The notes beneath the pieces were generated by a model that saw only the letters and a program-made list of their open reading frames with translations, searched no databases and was not told where the DNA came from. A stretch of 64,000 nt of DNA from Thysanoteuthis rhombus (Eukaryota; Mollusca; Cephalopoda; Oegopsida; Thysanoteuthidae): assembly GCA_963457665.1 (NCBI GenBank), contig OY735237.1:5640332-5704331 (forward strand). The letters run 5' to 3'. This document shows positions 30,143-42,500 of this stretch, in pieces. The position numbers and the translations under genes are program-made. The stretch's first letter is position 1. Each line of letters begins with the position of its first letter.

Positions 30143-31950
30143 TTATTGTTTTTGTGCTAAATAATATTTGGTCATCCATTTGATATAGTTCTGTTGTTGT
30201 TGGTAATAATGATTAGATACTGATTTCATCGCAGAATACAGGTCAGAAGTCATTTTGGGGTCAGTGCCTGGCTGCGTGAAAGGCACTGTATAACCATAAT
30301 AATAATTTGGACACGTCCAATAAGGATTGAGGTTCATGTGTGTCATAAATGGGTAACCCTGGGTCCATGGGTAAGGATACTGATATTGGGAATATGATGA
30401 TGGGTAGGGATAATCCATAATTTCTTCTTCCTCTGAAGACGAATTGCAAGAAGTTTCAGAGTCAGAAAAGCTGGAACTGCTGTCTGAGCAAGAACTTGAT
30501 GTACTAGAATCTGAAAATTCCTCAGAATCATCAGGAGATACGTCTTGGAGAGTCTTAGGTTTAGAATATTTTTGTGTGTGCTTCCTGTTCCCAGGTATTA
30601 ATGATGGAGACCGTGTTTTGTCTCTTAGAGTCTTATTATTCCTATCTTTTGTAGCAGCATCCGTTTTCTTGCTAGAGGCTTTATCGACAGAAATCTTTTC
30701 TATTTTTTTCTCTGGGTGTGGCAAGGATTTTTCAGGCGCTTTCTTATTCGCTGTTAGACATTGTGATTTTTCTGATTGCAATTTTTCATCATTGCCCTGA
30801 TGAGGTAAATAATCAGGGACAAAGTATTCATCATCTTTGCATCGAAAAAGATGCCGATATTTTTCTTTCTTACTGCCAGATGGATCTTGTTTCAAGTCTG
30901 TCTGGGAATTGTTTTCAGGTTTCAAACTGACTGTGTCCCCTACAGACCCTGGATCTGTTTTGGGGGATTTTGCTTCCAAAGATCCTTGATCCTTTTCAAG
31001 GGATTTGTGCCCAATGTCAGCAATCAATTGTCGTGACTTAATCTCATACAGCACAGTTAAGTCTTTTCTGTTCATTTTGACAGTGTTATTATCACAATCG
31101 GAATTGATCTGTTGATCAGGGTTTGAATAAATGGATTTGTCATTTACCTTTCTAAGAGATGAAACTTGTGATGGGACGATGCGAGATTTCTCTCCAGTGA
31201 TGCCGCCAAACAAAGTCCTGCAACATTTTGTGTAATAAGCATCCAATGTTTTACAAACTTCACTTTTCAGAGAGACAACAGACGATGAAGGAAGGGGTAA
31301 GACAGATTCTAAGTTTACACCCTCTTCTTTTTCATCTTCACAAGTGAAGAGTTCAAATTCAGAACAGAGATCCGAGTATGAACCAGGACTTGGAACTGGT
31401 TTGAATTGAGGCACTTCCAATGGTTTCCACGGGGACGCGGAAAGCTGATTCACTAATGGAAGATCATTGAAAGGCAAGTCGGGACGGTGAAATAACTGCG
31501 CCTCTTTGGTTTCTGAATCCAAAGATTTTCTGGTTTCAGTGTTTTTAATAGAAACGTCAGAGTTTTCCAGCTGTGGGGATTCAGACATTGAAAATTTCTG
31601 TGAAACTATTCCTGACTTCTGTGGGAATATTGAAGATGAGAAATCTTCAAATACAGATGATTTATTCTTGTCTGCTACTGGAATTTCAGAATCACCATTA
31701 ATTTTATCCTTAGGCTCATAAGATCCATTTTCTTTTACTGTGTTTCGATTTTCTGAAGAGATTTTCAGATTCAAAGAATCACTGATGAGCTGAGGTGGTG
31801 CTTCAGATGAGGAATCCTGTGTGAATTTTTCAGATGAGCGTTTTCCTTTTCTCTTTTGACCAGTAGACAAAGTTTCTGTGTGTACAATATCATCTAACTT
31901 TATACGAGGTTTTTGACATGGTTTACTGACCAGATCATTTGGAATGGGGT
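30143..31950 (-). CDS. DDX20: DDX20 exon 10 (C-terminal tail)
   Basis: The acceptor TTTTTGCAG precedes 31950 and the stop TAA is at 30145-30143. A 1,808-nt exon encodes residues 403-1004. It starts [20 protein letters not shown], matching the DPIP junction after the helicase core of vertebrate DDX20. It contains a short conserved-looking block [20 protein letters not shown], an acidic/Ser-rich stretch, and a C-terminus with many Tyr, Pro and Gln residues. The tail is not otherwise conserved in sequence. It is longer than in human, and any SMN-binding site would fall here. Confidence 0.95.
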
Positions 31951-34900
31951 CTGCAAAAAGAAAGAGAAAATATCAGCAGGTACCAGGTTTTTGAATTGAA
32001 GAATCATTATCATGAGTATGCACTGTGGATTAGGAATGAATTAAAATGAAAGAATGTTCAAATTCTTAGTGTGAATAAACAAGTAGCCTCCGAAATGACT
32101 TGTACTCACGTTCCATATCTTGGGAACTTGCCTTTACTAATTAGCCCACAGAAGCACGAATCAAGTCATTTTGCCATCTCCCCACGCTATATCGTTTGTT
32201 TCTACTGCCTAATCTAAAATTATTTCAATTCTGATATGAAGCATTTTCATAATATTTGGCTAGTTTTTGTCTTATAACTTTTTCAATAGCTAGCATCAAT
32301 TAAGAATAAAGTAGAAGCTCCAGCCAAAATTTGAAATCCCATGCCATATCTCATAATTCAAGTATGTATTATGTTACATGCTTAAAAATTCAAGAAATTT
32401 TAAAAAGGAAAAATTTTAAAAATCACTCACCTGGCAAAGGTTCCAGGGTTGTGTTACAAACTGCCTGAACTTTCTTCAACAGTTTCAGCCCAGCATCTCC
32501 AGGGACCAAAGTGATAGCAGCACCCTGACTGCCTGCATGAAAAAAAAAAAAAAAAATCACTGACTTCTAGATTTTGTGTATGTCAGTATATACAGACACA
32601 TAAAAACAAGTAATTAGATATGAATATGAATATAAACACACATACATAGATGTATACTCACGGAATATATACATTAAAAAATTTAAAAAAAACAGCTCTT
32701 GTACGAAATTCAATAAGTTCAATTTTTCTGGGTAAATTTTCAGATAAATTTTGCTTTCAAGGTTATCATCTTGTGGAGAAAAATATATTTTCCCCAACAT
32801 CATTTCGTTTACAGGGGGAAAAAAAAATCTCAAAAGTGGCAAGGGAGATAAATTATGTTTCCTTGGATTTGACAAAGCAGAATTTCAGGGGAGGTAAATC
32901 ATATTTGTTTGGTCATATTTCAGGGGAGGTAACTTGGGTTACCTTAGATTGAAAAAGAACTTCATTTCAGGGGAGGTAAATCATATTCTATTGGAAATGA
33001 TGGGGCTGCATTTCTGGAGATTTCAGTGATAATTAAGCTCACTCACAATGGCTTGTGAATTCAGCATGTCAACCACTGCATCATTACAGATGGACTATCA
33101 GACTTGAGAGATTAATCGTACTTTTTTTTTTCTTTTGCTTCATACAAAAATTCCCAGCATGGGGGGGGGGACCATTCTATAAACCATTAGCATCATTTTT
33201 CACACAGTTCTACAATATTTGACTTGTTTTTATTTCATTTACTTCTGTTGCTTTCTCACAGCAACACATGTTTTTACATGTTTCAACAATTATATAAGCC
33301 CCAAGAATCAGAAATTAACCAATGGCCCGTGACAAATATCATTTTTAATATCTATTTGATTTATTAGCATTGTCAAACATTATTGATTTTTTTACTGGTA
33401 TTTTTTTTCCTTCACAACATCTCAAAATGTAAGATAGGCTTCTAGATGTAAATTTTTTTATGCGGATAAAGTATTGCCAAGAAAATCTTTTTTTTTTAAA
33501 TAATCAATCTATCCAATCAGTCAGTCTATGGCAGTGAATGAACAGAGTACTTGAAACTTCAATGAAGATGAATGTAAAAAAGAAAAAAAAGTGTTGCAAT
33601 AAGAAAACAACAAAAATACAATGAAGGAATAACTAGTAAAAAAAAAAAAAAAAGTGAGCATAATCTGAAAGAAAACTTCATTCCTTTTTGGGGGTGAAGT
33701 TTTTTTTTGTTTTTTTTTTCAAAGTTATGGAGAGAGCAAAAAGAGAAGATGCAGTAAAAAATACCTGTGCATTCCTTATTTGCATATGAAACTAATCCAA
33801 GTTTGCATAATATTTAGATAAAAATATGGGTTGGCAATAAAGATTGGAAGGGATAAGGGAGTGAAGAAGAGGATACAGGCATAGGGTGAGAAGAGTAGAA
33901 GCATGAGATGATAGAAAATTTTAGTTGTAAACACCCAAGGAATTTCCACAGGTTTGGCTAGTGCTTATCATTATCATTATTCTCTCATCTTAATTTATTT
34001 CTAAAGACAAAAAAAGTGAGGACAATTGATATTTTCTTTTTTCTTCAAAAAATATTTTTCAACATTTTTTTTTTTTTTTAATGAAAAAATTTCAAATGAA
34101 GAAACAAATTTTTTCAACTCATTTTGAGAAAAAAACAAAAACAAAAAAATCAGACAGACGAACTGAAAGAGATGCATGCTGAAGAAAGAGGAAAAGTCCT
34201 TTTCAAAATTTAGGAAAAAAAAAGGATATTTACCGAATCTTCCAGCTCTGCCAATTCGATGAAGGTACACTCTTGGTTTCCGAGGTAAATCAAGATTTAT
34301 CACCAAATTGACATTTTCAGCATCAATTCCTCGAGAAGTCTGAATAAAGGACAAAAATCTTTTAATGAAGACAGCAGAAAAAAATTCTCTATTTCGTAAA
34401 AAAAGGGGGTCTTAGTAAAATCTGTGAAGCAAAGTTATCATTTATTACCTGTAACAATAGCTCCAATCAATGAATAAATCCAACACAAACCCGGATATCT
34501 ATAATCACAACAAACGTCCGTATAAAAGCTTTTTTTAAAAATTACATTCCTTTTATTCTTTCGATTTACTACCAACGTTTGTGGTAAGTTGGATTAACTG
34601 TTGATTCAAAAGAAAATACAGTAAGGGAGATAAATCTATGACCAAACAATGTTTCTCACAATCACAATGTTATTTGGAGGACTATTCATTATCAGTCTTT
34701 TATCATCCGTTGTTGGACATAGACCTTCCCCAGGATTTTGAATGTTCCCAGACCAAAAAAATGACCTCTATCCGGCATTTTTCTTTGGTTTTTCTGTTGT
34801 TAACAGATGCACAAAAATTCTAAGCTCTGGCGACTTGAAGTGTTTAATAAAAGTGAACTATAAAGCAGGAGAAAACTATAACTCTGAGACTAAAAACCTC

Positions 34901-37900
34901 ACCAAATCTGTTGATATCAGAACTCGGCACTGAAACGCCTTGAGGCTGGCCATTGCTTCATTTCTTTCTTTCTGTTCCAGGGAGCCAGCAATGCAACAAG
35001 TTGGCCAACCTTGTTCTTCAAGTTTATACGCCAAACTCAGGGCCCTGATTTGGAAGGAAGGAAAACATGTCTGGTTAGTCATTCAATGGAAACTGTCATG
35101 TGACCAACGTTTTTTGGCAGTGTGCTGTTTCAATTAAGAAATTAGAAAAAGGGGTGATCAATGAATAAATTACTTCTGTCACCTTTTGTTGGGTGGTGAT
35201 CATTAAAGAAAATGTCTGAATTAAAAAACGAAAAAACAAGTGTGAATGCTGCCAGATACAAATTAAAGGACCAATTTAGTATAAACTTACATTGTAAATT
35301 AAACACCCACCAAAACCCTGAAAGGGGTATTTAAAAAAAACAAAACGTTTTCCGAGGCACAATGAGTAAATGTTTAGATTTTCATCCCTCTATTGTCATT
35401 GGTGTGGTCTGTGCACACAATGCAGATAGATAGCCAGAATCACTTGAAAACTGAAAAAACCCACAACAATTTTTAAAAACAAAACATCTGCTGTTTGTGG
35501 CAACATGTTCTTGAAATGACTTTGGGAGCAGACAAAGTTGTCCGTTAGTTAAAGTAAAATAACTTAAAATAACTTTTTAAAACTCATAGAATTACTGCTT
35601 CTCCTCATATACAGTCAAGCATTTTTAGAGGATAAAATTTCAGAACTTAACAGAATCATTCAGACATTCTCTCCCTTTGCCATTCCTTGACTTCTTGCAT
35701 TATATTTTATATATTTTTTAGAATTTTCATTGCTTAATTTTTGAACACTCCAATAAAACAAATAATTTGTCAGGGAGATCTCACATTGGATTTATTGTCA
35801 TTAACAACCAAGCAACTTGGCCAGAATTGTTTATTTCTGTAGGCTTTTGTGGAGCATAGGGCCATTCAGTGGTTCCAGATAAAAGTAGACTTTTAGGATA
35901 GAGTTGCTAGCCCCATGCCAAAATGTTTTTTTTTATATTCAGAGTATCCTTTTATTCATATCAATGGTTTTTAACCAGGGTGTGTGAAACCCTGTGCATG
36001 TGTGTGTGTGTGGGGGGCTAATTTTCAAGTGGGGGGGGGCAGGCCAGGAGAAAAAGAAAAGAAATAAAAATTCTCCCATCATTTTGTGAATTCTTTTAAC
36101 AAGTGTTTGCATAATATCCTGATGAAGAGGATATATTGAAATCTATTTTTTCACATATTTGCGGTATCCATTAAAAACTAATCACTTGGTTGAAGATGCA
36201 AGGGTGGGGCATGGGGGCACAATCCAACTACTAATGGGAGGAGGGGGGTAAAAGGTCATGAACCACAGTCTTAGATGTATGTTAATATTGATGTCTCTAG
36301 ATTCTAATCATCAACTGTATACAAATCGTAATGGCAGTAGTATTTTGATCTTGGCAAATAGTTTTGATGGTACATGGCAAAGTTGCTGGATTTGGCCAGA
36401 AGGGGAAATAATCCAAGCTTTTTCTTAGACACTTACCCAATACAGGCATTGTAATGGTGTGAAATTTGAATTTGAGGCTTGACTCAAGAGGCTGTCATTG
36501 AACTCCTGCCTCCAGACTGGCTCGATTTTGAAATTTGATATTATTCCAATGCCTATACTGGGTAAGTCTCGGGGATGAAGCTATGTTTATCTCCCTTTTT
36601 GGCCAGATTTGGCAACTCAGGTCTGTGGCTAATCAAGGAAGAAACATTTGACAAATCCCACTTACCCTGATTGGAGGTTTGAAAATATCAAGCACTGGTT
36701 GAAGGAAACAGACGAGAGGATTTTGATGGCTGCTTCAAAACTATATTCAGCTGCTTTTTGCACGTGCGGATGGAAGGGAATTTTCAGATAATACTGTTTG
36801 ATACCTGAGTTGAAAGAAGAAAAAACCTTTCAAAAAATATTCAATAATTGCGAAAAAGTAGCTCTCTATTTTGAAAACTTCACCAAAAGATTTCACATAT
36901 TTTTTATGTTTGATACTTATCTATTCTATTTACCACAACTATATAAGTTCATATAACTACAGTTTCAAAAACAGAAGTAGTGCCTCCAATAAAGCTTTTA
37001 TCTGCTGATGACATTGTGGTCAGGCAAGGTTTTACAGTTAAAACATCACCACTAACCCAGGGCACCCAAGCAATACCTAACTATATCACCAAGATTTCTT
37101 TGTTTCCAGTCAAAGTGTGGGATGGCAAGGTCCATGCAAATGCAACCTCTACCTAACCTGGGACTTTATTTCTATTCTCTCTTTTCTGATGTAGTCATAC
37201 TGAGTTTAGGTATGTCAGAGTTCAGTTGACGATAAAACTTAACATCTCATTTCCATAGGAAATACATTCATTATCCAACCATGTCTCATTCATTTTTTCT
37301 TATATTTTGCAACAATAAGAAGGCCGAAGAATGCAGCAGTCAAAATGCTGCAACGAGAGCAATAAAGAAAAAGATACCAAGCCAAAAAATGTACAGAATG
37401 ACAACATTGAAGTTCAATTAAAGGCACGAAGTATAACTAGAAAACACTAAGAGAATGCATACATCTGCTAATGCCACACACTATTCTTAAATTCCTGAAC
37501 TGTTTTGAACTGCTCCAAATTACAGTGGATAGTATAGAAAATAATGGAACTTTTTTGTAAATATAATACTATAAAATTTAAATATTTTTACATGATAGTC
37601 TATAGGAAGTAACTTTGCAGATTTATGGTTTCCATGACAGCATGGAGAGTATTCGCGCTAAGTATGATTGTTGACACGGAGATTGAACAGAGTAAAGAAG
37701 ACACATACAAGTATTGTGACGAACAAATGAAACATACATTTAATGCATAACATTTATGACAGTAAAAGACTGAAAATGGAATTCATATAAGAAAACATTG
37801 ATACGATCAATTGTGTAAAGAAGAGAAGAAGCCTGTTTAGTTTAGAGGGTTATTCCCATACGTAAAAATGAAACATAGGAAAGAATAAGTATTCAAGGGA

Positions 37901-38646
37901 CATATGACATAACGGGTTTAATGTTGTTTAGTTTATCTATCAGATGGAGCCTGATTAATAGCTAAATAAAAAAAATCACCCAAAAATTTTCTTGAAATTT
38001 ATTGAGAACTTTCAGAGATATCGTTTTGACAGACCCGAAGGAAAAATGGAAAAATATCTCTCAATCAAAAAACAAACTCCTGGATTAACACCAAATTTTG
38101 ATTACTTCTTCTTTAAATCATGGTTCACCCTTCCACAGAATGATATTGAAATTCATTCAGAACTCTTAGAGATATTGTGTGGAGAGATAGACAGATGGAA
38201 AGAAAGACACAGGGTAATACCTTTTAGCAGAGGTAAACAAACTAAAAAGCGTCACAGAATTTTTCAACTGTTGATAAATAAAACTTTCCATTCATTATTA
38301 TCATGAAATCCAAAAATGAAAATCAAGTTATCCTTACCTAAAAGAGCAAGCTGTGTTACATCAAGTCGTATATAAGTTGGGTTTCGCATATAATTCAACA
38401 GATGCCTTGTCATGAATTCTGGGTAAGTGGCAGACAAGGCTAAAATTTGTTTGTTCTCTGGCAAAACAGAATAAATCCAGCTGAAGAGAAAAGAAGAAAA
38501 AAATCAAATACTAAAATCAAAGGTTTTTTTATTACTACTAACATAGTTCACTTCATATAAATCATGACACAGTTTGAACAGAAACTTTTTTAAAAATAGA
38601 ATTCTCTGTAATTATAGGAGAATACCAGATCCATGTAAATGTACCT

Positions 38647-38731
<85 letters not shown>

Positions 38732-39475
38732 TGGAAGTTTGTCCAACAGAATGTAGTAATCATAAAGACAATTTATTTGGAAACATATTTAGTCTGGCAC
38801 CGGAATTAACCAAGTAGCAAATCATACAGCTGAGCACATCAATGAATAAAGACAGCTTATTTTTTTTTCTATTCAATTATATGATAAGCCGTTTTATTCA
38901 CTATTCAATTAATTCTGGTGCCAGACAAAATGTTTCCAAATAAATTGTCTCTATAATCATCAAACACACACACATATCATACAATACAAATCACAGATGC
39001 AATATGATACAATATCTGATATATGATGGGTTCATCTCAAAGTGCTCAATACATTCAACTTTAAACATTAAGTTGGTTTAAAGTAGAGCTTAAAATAAAA
39101 TGGAATGAGGATTCACTACACAAACATGTTTATGTTTATGTCGTGTTTTATACATATATATATACACACACACACACAAACTAAGCTTAGCATAATCAGC
39201 CTCGAAACCACACAAGAGAGGGGGGGGGGAGTTCGCATTGCACAATGACCTGCTTAGTGGCACCTGCATAAAATATGTATCAAATATACAATTTATATAC
39301 ATATATATATATATAATCATGTCATTCACAGACAGCTGTTTCGTTGTATTACAACTCTTCAATGTGGCTATAGGCTCGATATCCCTTCCAGTACTGCAAG
39401 GACCCAGAGGCAGATGCTCTACCCCCGCCCTACACAGAATAGACAGTCAGTATGACTGAATTAAGCGATATATTT

Positions 39476-39521
<46 letters not shown>

Positions 39522-42500
39522 GGAAGTAGTGGGTAGGCTGATTGCATAAACAGAAACATGTACATATTTTGGGCAAGAAAAAGATTTTTGAATCAAGAAG
39601 ATTCCTATTTTTCTTACTTGATATCTGCCTGGAAACATTCATCAAGCAATTGGTCAGCTTCGTCAAGAACAAAAAGACGAATACTTTTCGTCTTCAGGTA
39701 ATTCTGCTCAATCAGAAATTTGATTCTACCTGAAAGAAAGAAGTAGAAAAAATTAGCCACAAAATAATAATTCTTGACTAGTATTTCTTTAATCTGAATT
39801 TTGATTGCTTTCCAACACAGTAACTCAGACCATCATTTTAAGTAAACGACACAGATCAGGCATAAAGAGTAAGCTCTCAGCGAGACTTGAACTTGCACCC
39901 CTTGTATATTGGGAAGCCTACCTTACTGTGATACCTGCTTTAATTGATTGAGCTTCAAGAGCTAACTGTTTGCAGAAGATCAAATCCAACCATATAAACT
40001 TATTCCTAGTTTTTATCCTTGATGCCACCATATTTAATATTATTGTTCTGTTCATGTACACTAGTAGTATTAGTAGTAATATTACCTTCAATGTGATGTA
40101 AAGCAACGGAAATTAGGATGAAAGAAATACTAGTCAAGAATTAATAATGGTTGACTGTGTTTCATTTAATGATAATGAAATTCAAGATGATTTTACAACT
40201 GATGATATTAGTGTGTGTAAACAAAATAACTCTTAAATTCATTAAAAAATTGTTATAAGGGGAATAACTTCTGATCACCCCTTTCAGCTCCTTCCACTTA
40301 ACCTGAACTGACCGCCTTTTGATAATCTAGCTCGGTCAGCTATACCACTCATTTTAACAGGCATTACTAATCAGGCTCCATCCAATTGATAAACTAAACA
40401 ACATTAGACATGTAATGTCACATGTCCCCTAAATACTTATTCGTTCCTATATTTCATTTTTATATACAGGAATAACTAAACTAAACAGGCTTCTTCTCTC
40501 CTTTACACAATTGATCATATCAATGTTTTCTTATATGAATTCCATTTTCAGTCTTTTACTGTCATAAATGTTATGCATTAAATGTATGTTTCATTTGTTC
40601 GTCACAATACTTGTATGTGTCTTCTTTACTCTTTAATCTCTGCGTTCACAATCATACTTGGCGCAAATACTTTCCATGCTGTCATAGCAACCATAAATCT
40701 TCAAAGTTACCTCCTATAGACCATTATGTAAATATTTGAATATCATTGTATTATATTTACAAAAAAGTTCCATTATTTTCTATATCATCTACTGTAATTT
40801 GGAGCATTTCAAAACAGTTTGGAAAATTAAGAATCAATATCACTACTTATCCCCGAAATGAGCTTCTCTACTGACATCTTTATTTGTATATAGGAGTTGC
40901 TAGGGCGCCTGCTGTAGAGCAATGTTCGGCAACCACATCTCACATACTATTGCTAGTGAGTTCGATCCTAACTGGCTGCTTATTGTGGCTCTATAAAGTT
41001 ACACTTGATGAGAATCTACACCGAACGTCCGCTGTGGAGCAATGGCTGGCTAGCTTGCAGACTATTGTTTGATGAGACTTTTTTTCAACCTTTTGAGACT
41101 GAAGGACCCAGCAAAATAACTTTAATATTTCAAGGAAACCGTGCATTAAAATATCATACATACAGCTAATGACACATCAGCAAGTTCAAAAATTCATAAG
41201 TACAATTATCTAAAAGTAATAAGTATTTTTACAGTGTATAGGAATAAAGTTTTCTATAATTTTTTTCATTCTGATAAGATATTCTTTTTTCAGTCCCTTT
41301 TCACCAAAGGACATTAAATATAAAACATTGTGGTTGTTTAGGAATTTTTCTGAATGAAAACTGAAATTTATAAAAATTATAAAAAATGAAAGCCAATGGC
41401 TTTTTTCGGTTAGTAAAAATTCTAGGGCTTCCAGTATCAAATGTCATCATGACCGGAACCGTTACTCATTATATAAAAAAACCCAGGAGCTTTTTCCATG
41501 TATGAATACAATTTTCATAGAACACTTCCCAGTTGGAAAAGACTGATGTCAAGAGTTCAACTCTTATTGGGTGCTCAGCTACTGTGATACTAAGCCATGG
41601 TTAGTAATATCAATCATGGATGGTTCATTTTAGGGATTTCAACCAGAATATATATAACATGTGGGTGTCTGTTAAAAAGCAATGGTTGACAAACTAATTC
41701 TGCAAACCATTGCTAGTCTAATGAGTTTGGTCTTCACTGAGAGCTCAATGTAGTGTGACCTTGTGCCAGACTAGGCTTTGCTTTTCATTTACTCCTTCAG
41801 GCTCCTTGTGGAGCATGGGGCCACAACCATTCATCTGTAGTTTCAGTAGCTAGTAGGTTCTTATGGAGTGGAGTTATCAGCCCTATGCCCAACCTACCTC
41901 TTTTACCTGGGCTTGAGACCAGCTATGACAACTGCCAAGCCTAAGTTTTTTTTTTCTTTAAGAGTAACCTTTTCCTAGATGGACTGCCTTAAAGGGCTCC
42001 AACTGCCCTGCAATTTACCCATAGCTGAGAGGGAGGGTGTATTCATGCCTTTCCCAAGTGCATCTGTGTGAAAGGAACACAAACAGCCTCAGCCAAAAGT
42101 TTTAACTTAATCCGACGATTTCTGTAACGGTTACGCCACTACACATTGACCTAAATATCTAAAACAGGGGTCACCAACATTTTTGCACCTCGGACATGTT
42201 TAATATTGACAATATTCTCGCAGATCAGCTGACAGGAGTTGGGGCTGTTACTTATGACTGGAATATAGGTGAGAGGTCAACTATAAGTCACTTAGAAGTG
42301 AATAATACACTCAATTTCGTTTCTAAAAAGATTTATCCAATTAATTTAATATTAAGAATATTTATACCCTGAATAAGTGAAACACTGTAGCCCATGCATA
42401 TACCAGCACAAACTATCTAAAAAGATTATCTAAAATCATTTTTGAAAAATAAATCTTCTATCTAAAAATACCAGCACAAAATTTGGGCATTGTTAGTCCA

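Larger units (their letters stand above)
32533..34233 (-). other. DDX20 intron 8
   Basis: A 1.7-kb intron with a short tandem repeat (32840-32998), poly(T)/poly(A) tracts and a segment (33820-33960) similar to 47180-47320 in intron 2. Confidence 0.75.
36805..38337 (-). other. DDX20 intron 5
   Basis: A 1.5-kb intron holding one arm of a large inverted repeat (37483-37961) and a tandem pair of the GAAATTTATTGAGAAC repeat (37985-38215). Confidence 0.8.
38481..39617 (-). other. DDX20 intron 4
   Basis: A 1.1-kb intron containing a long (TA)n (38651-38726), a fold-back element (38755-38960), hammerhead-SINE copy 3 (39315-39479) and a second (TA)n (39480-39517). Confidence 0.85.

Noticed and set aside
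32567..32875. 102-codon open frame on the minus strand in DDX20 intron 8
   Set aside because: It lies between exons 8 and 9 with proper splice sites on both, has intron-like composition and would disrupt the helicase fold.
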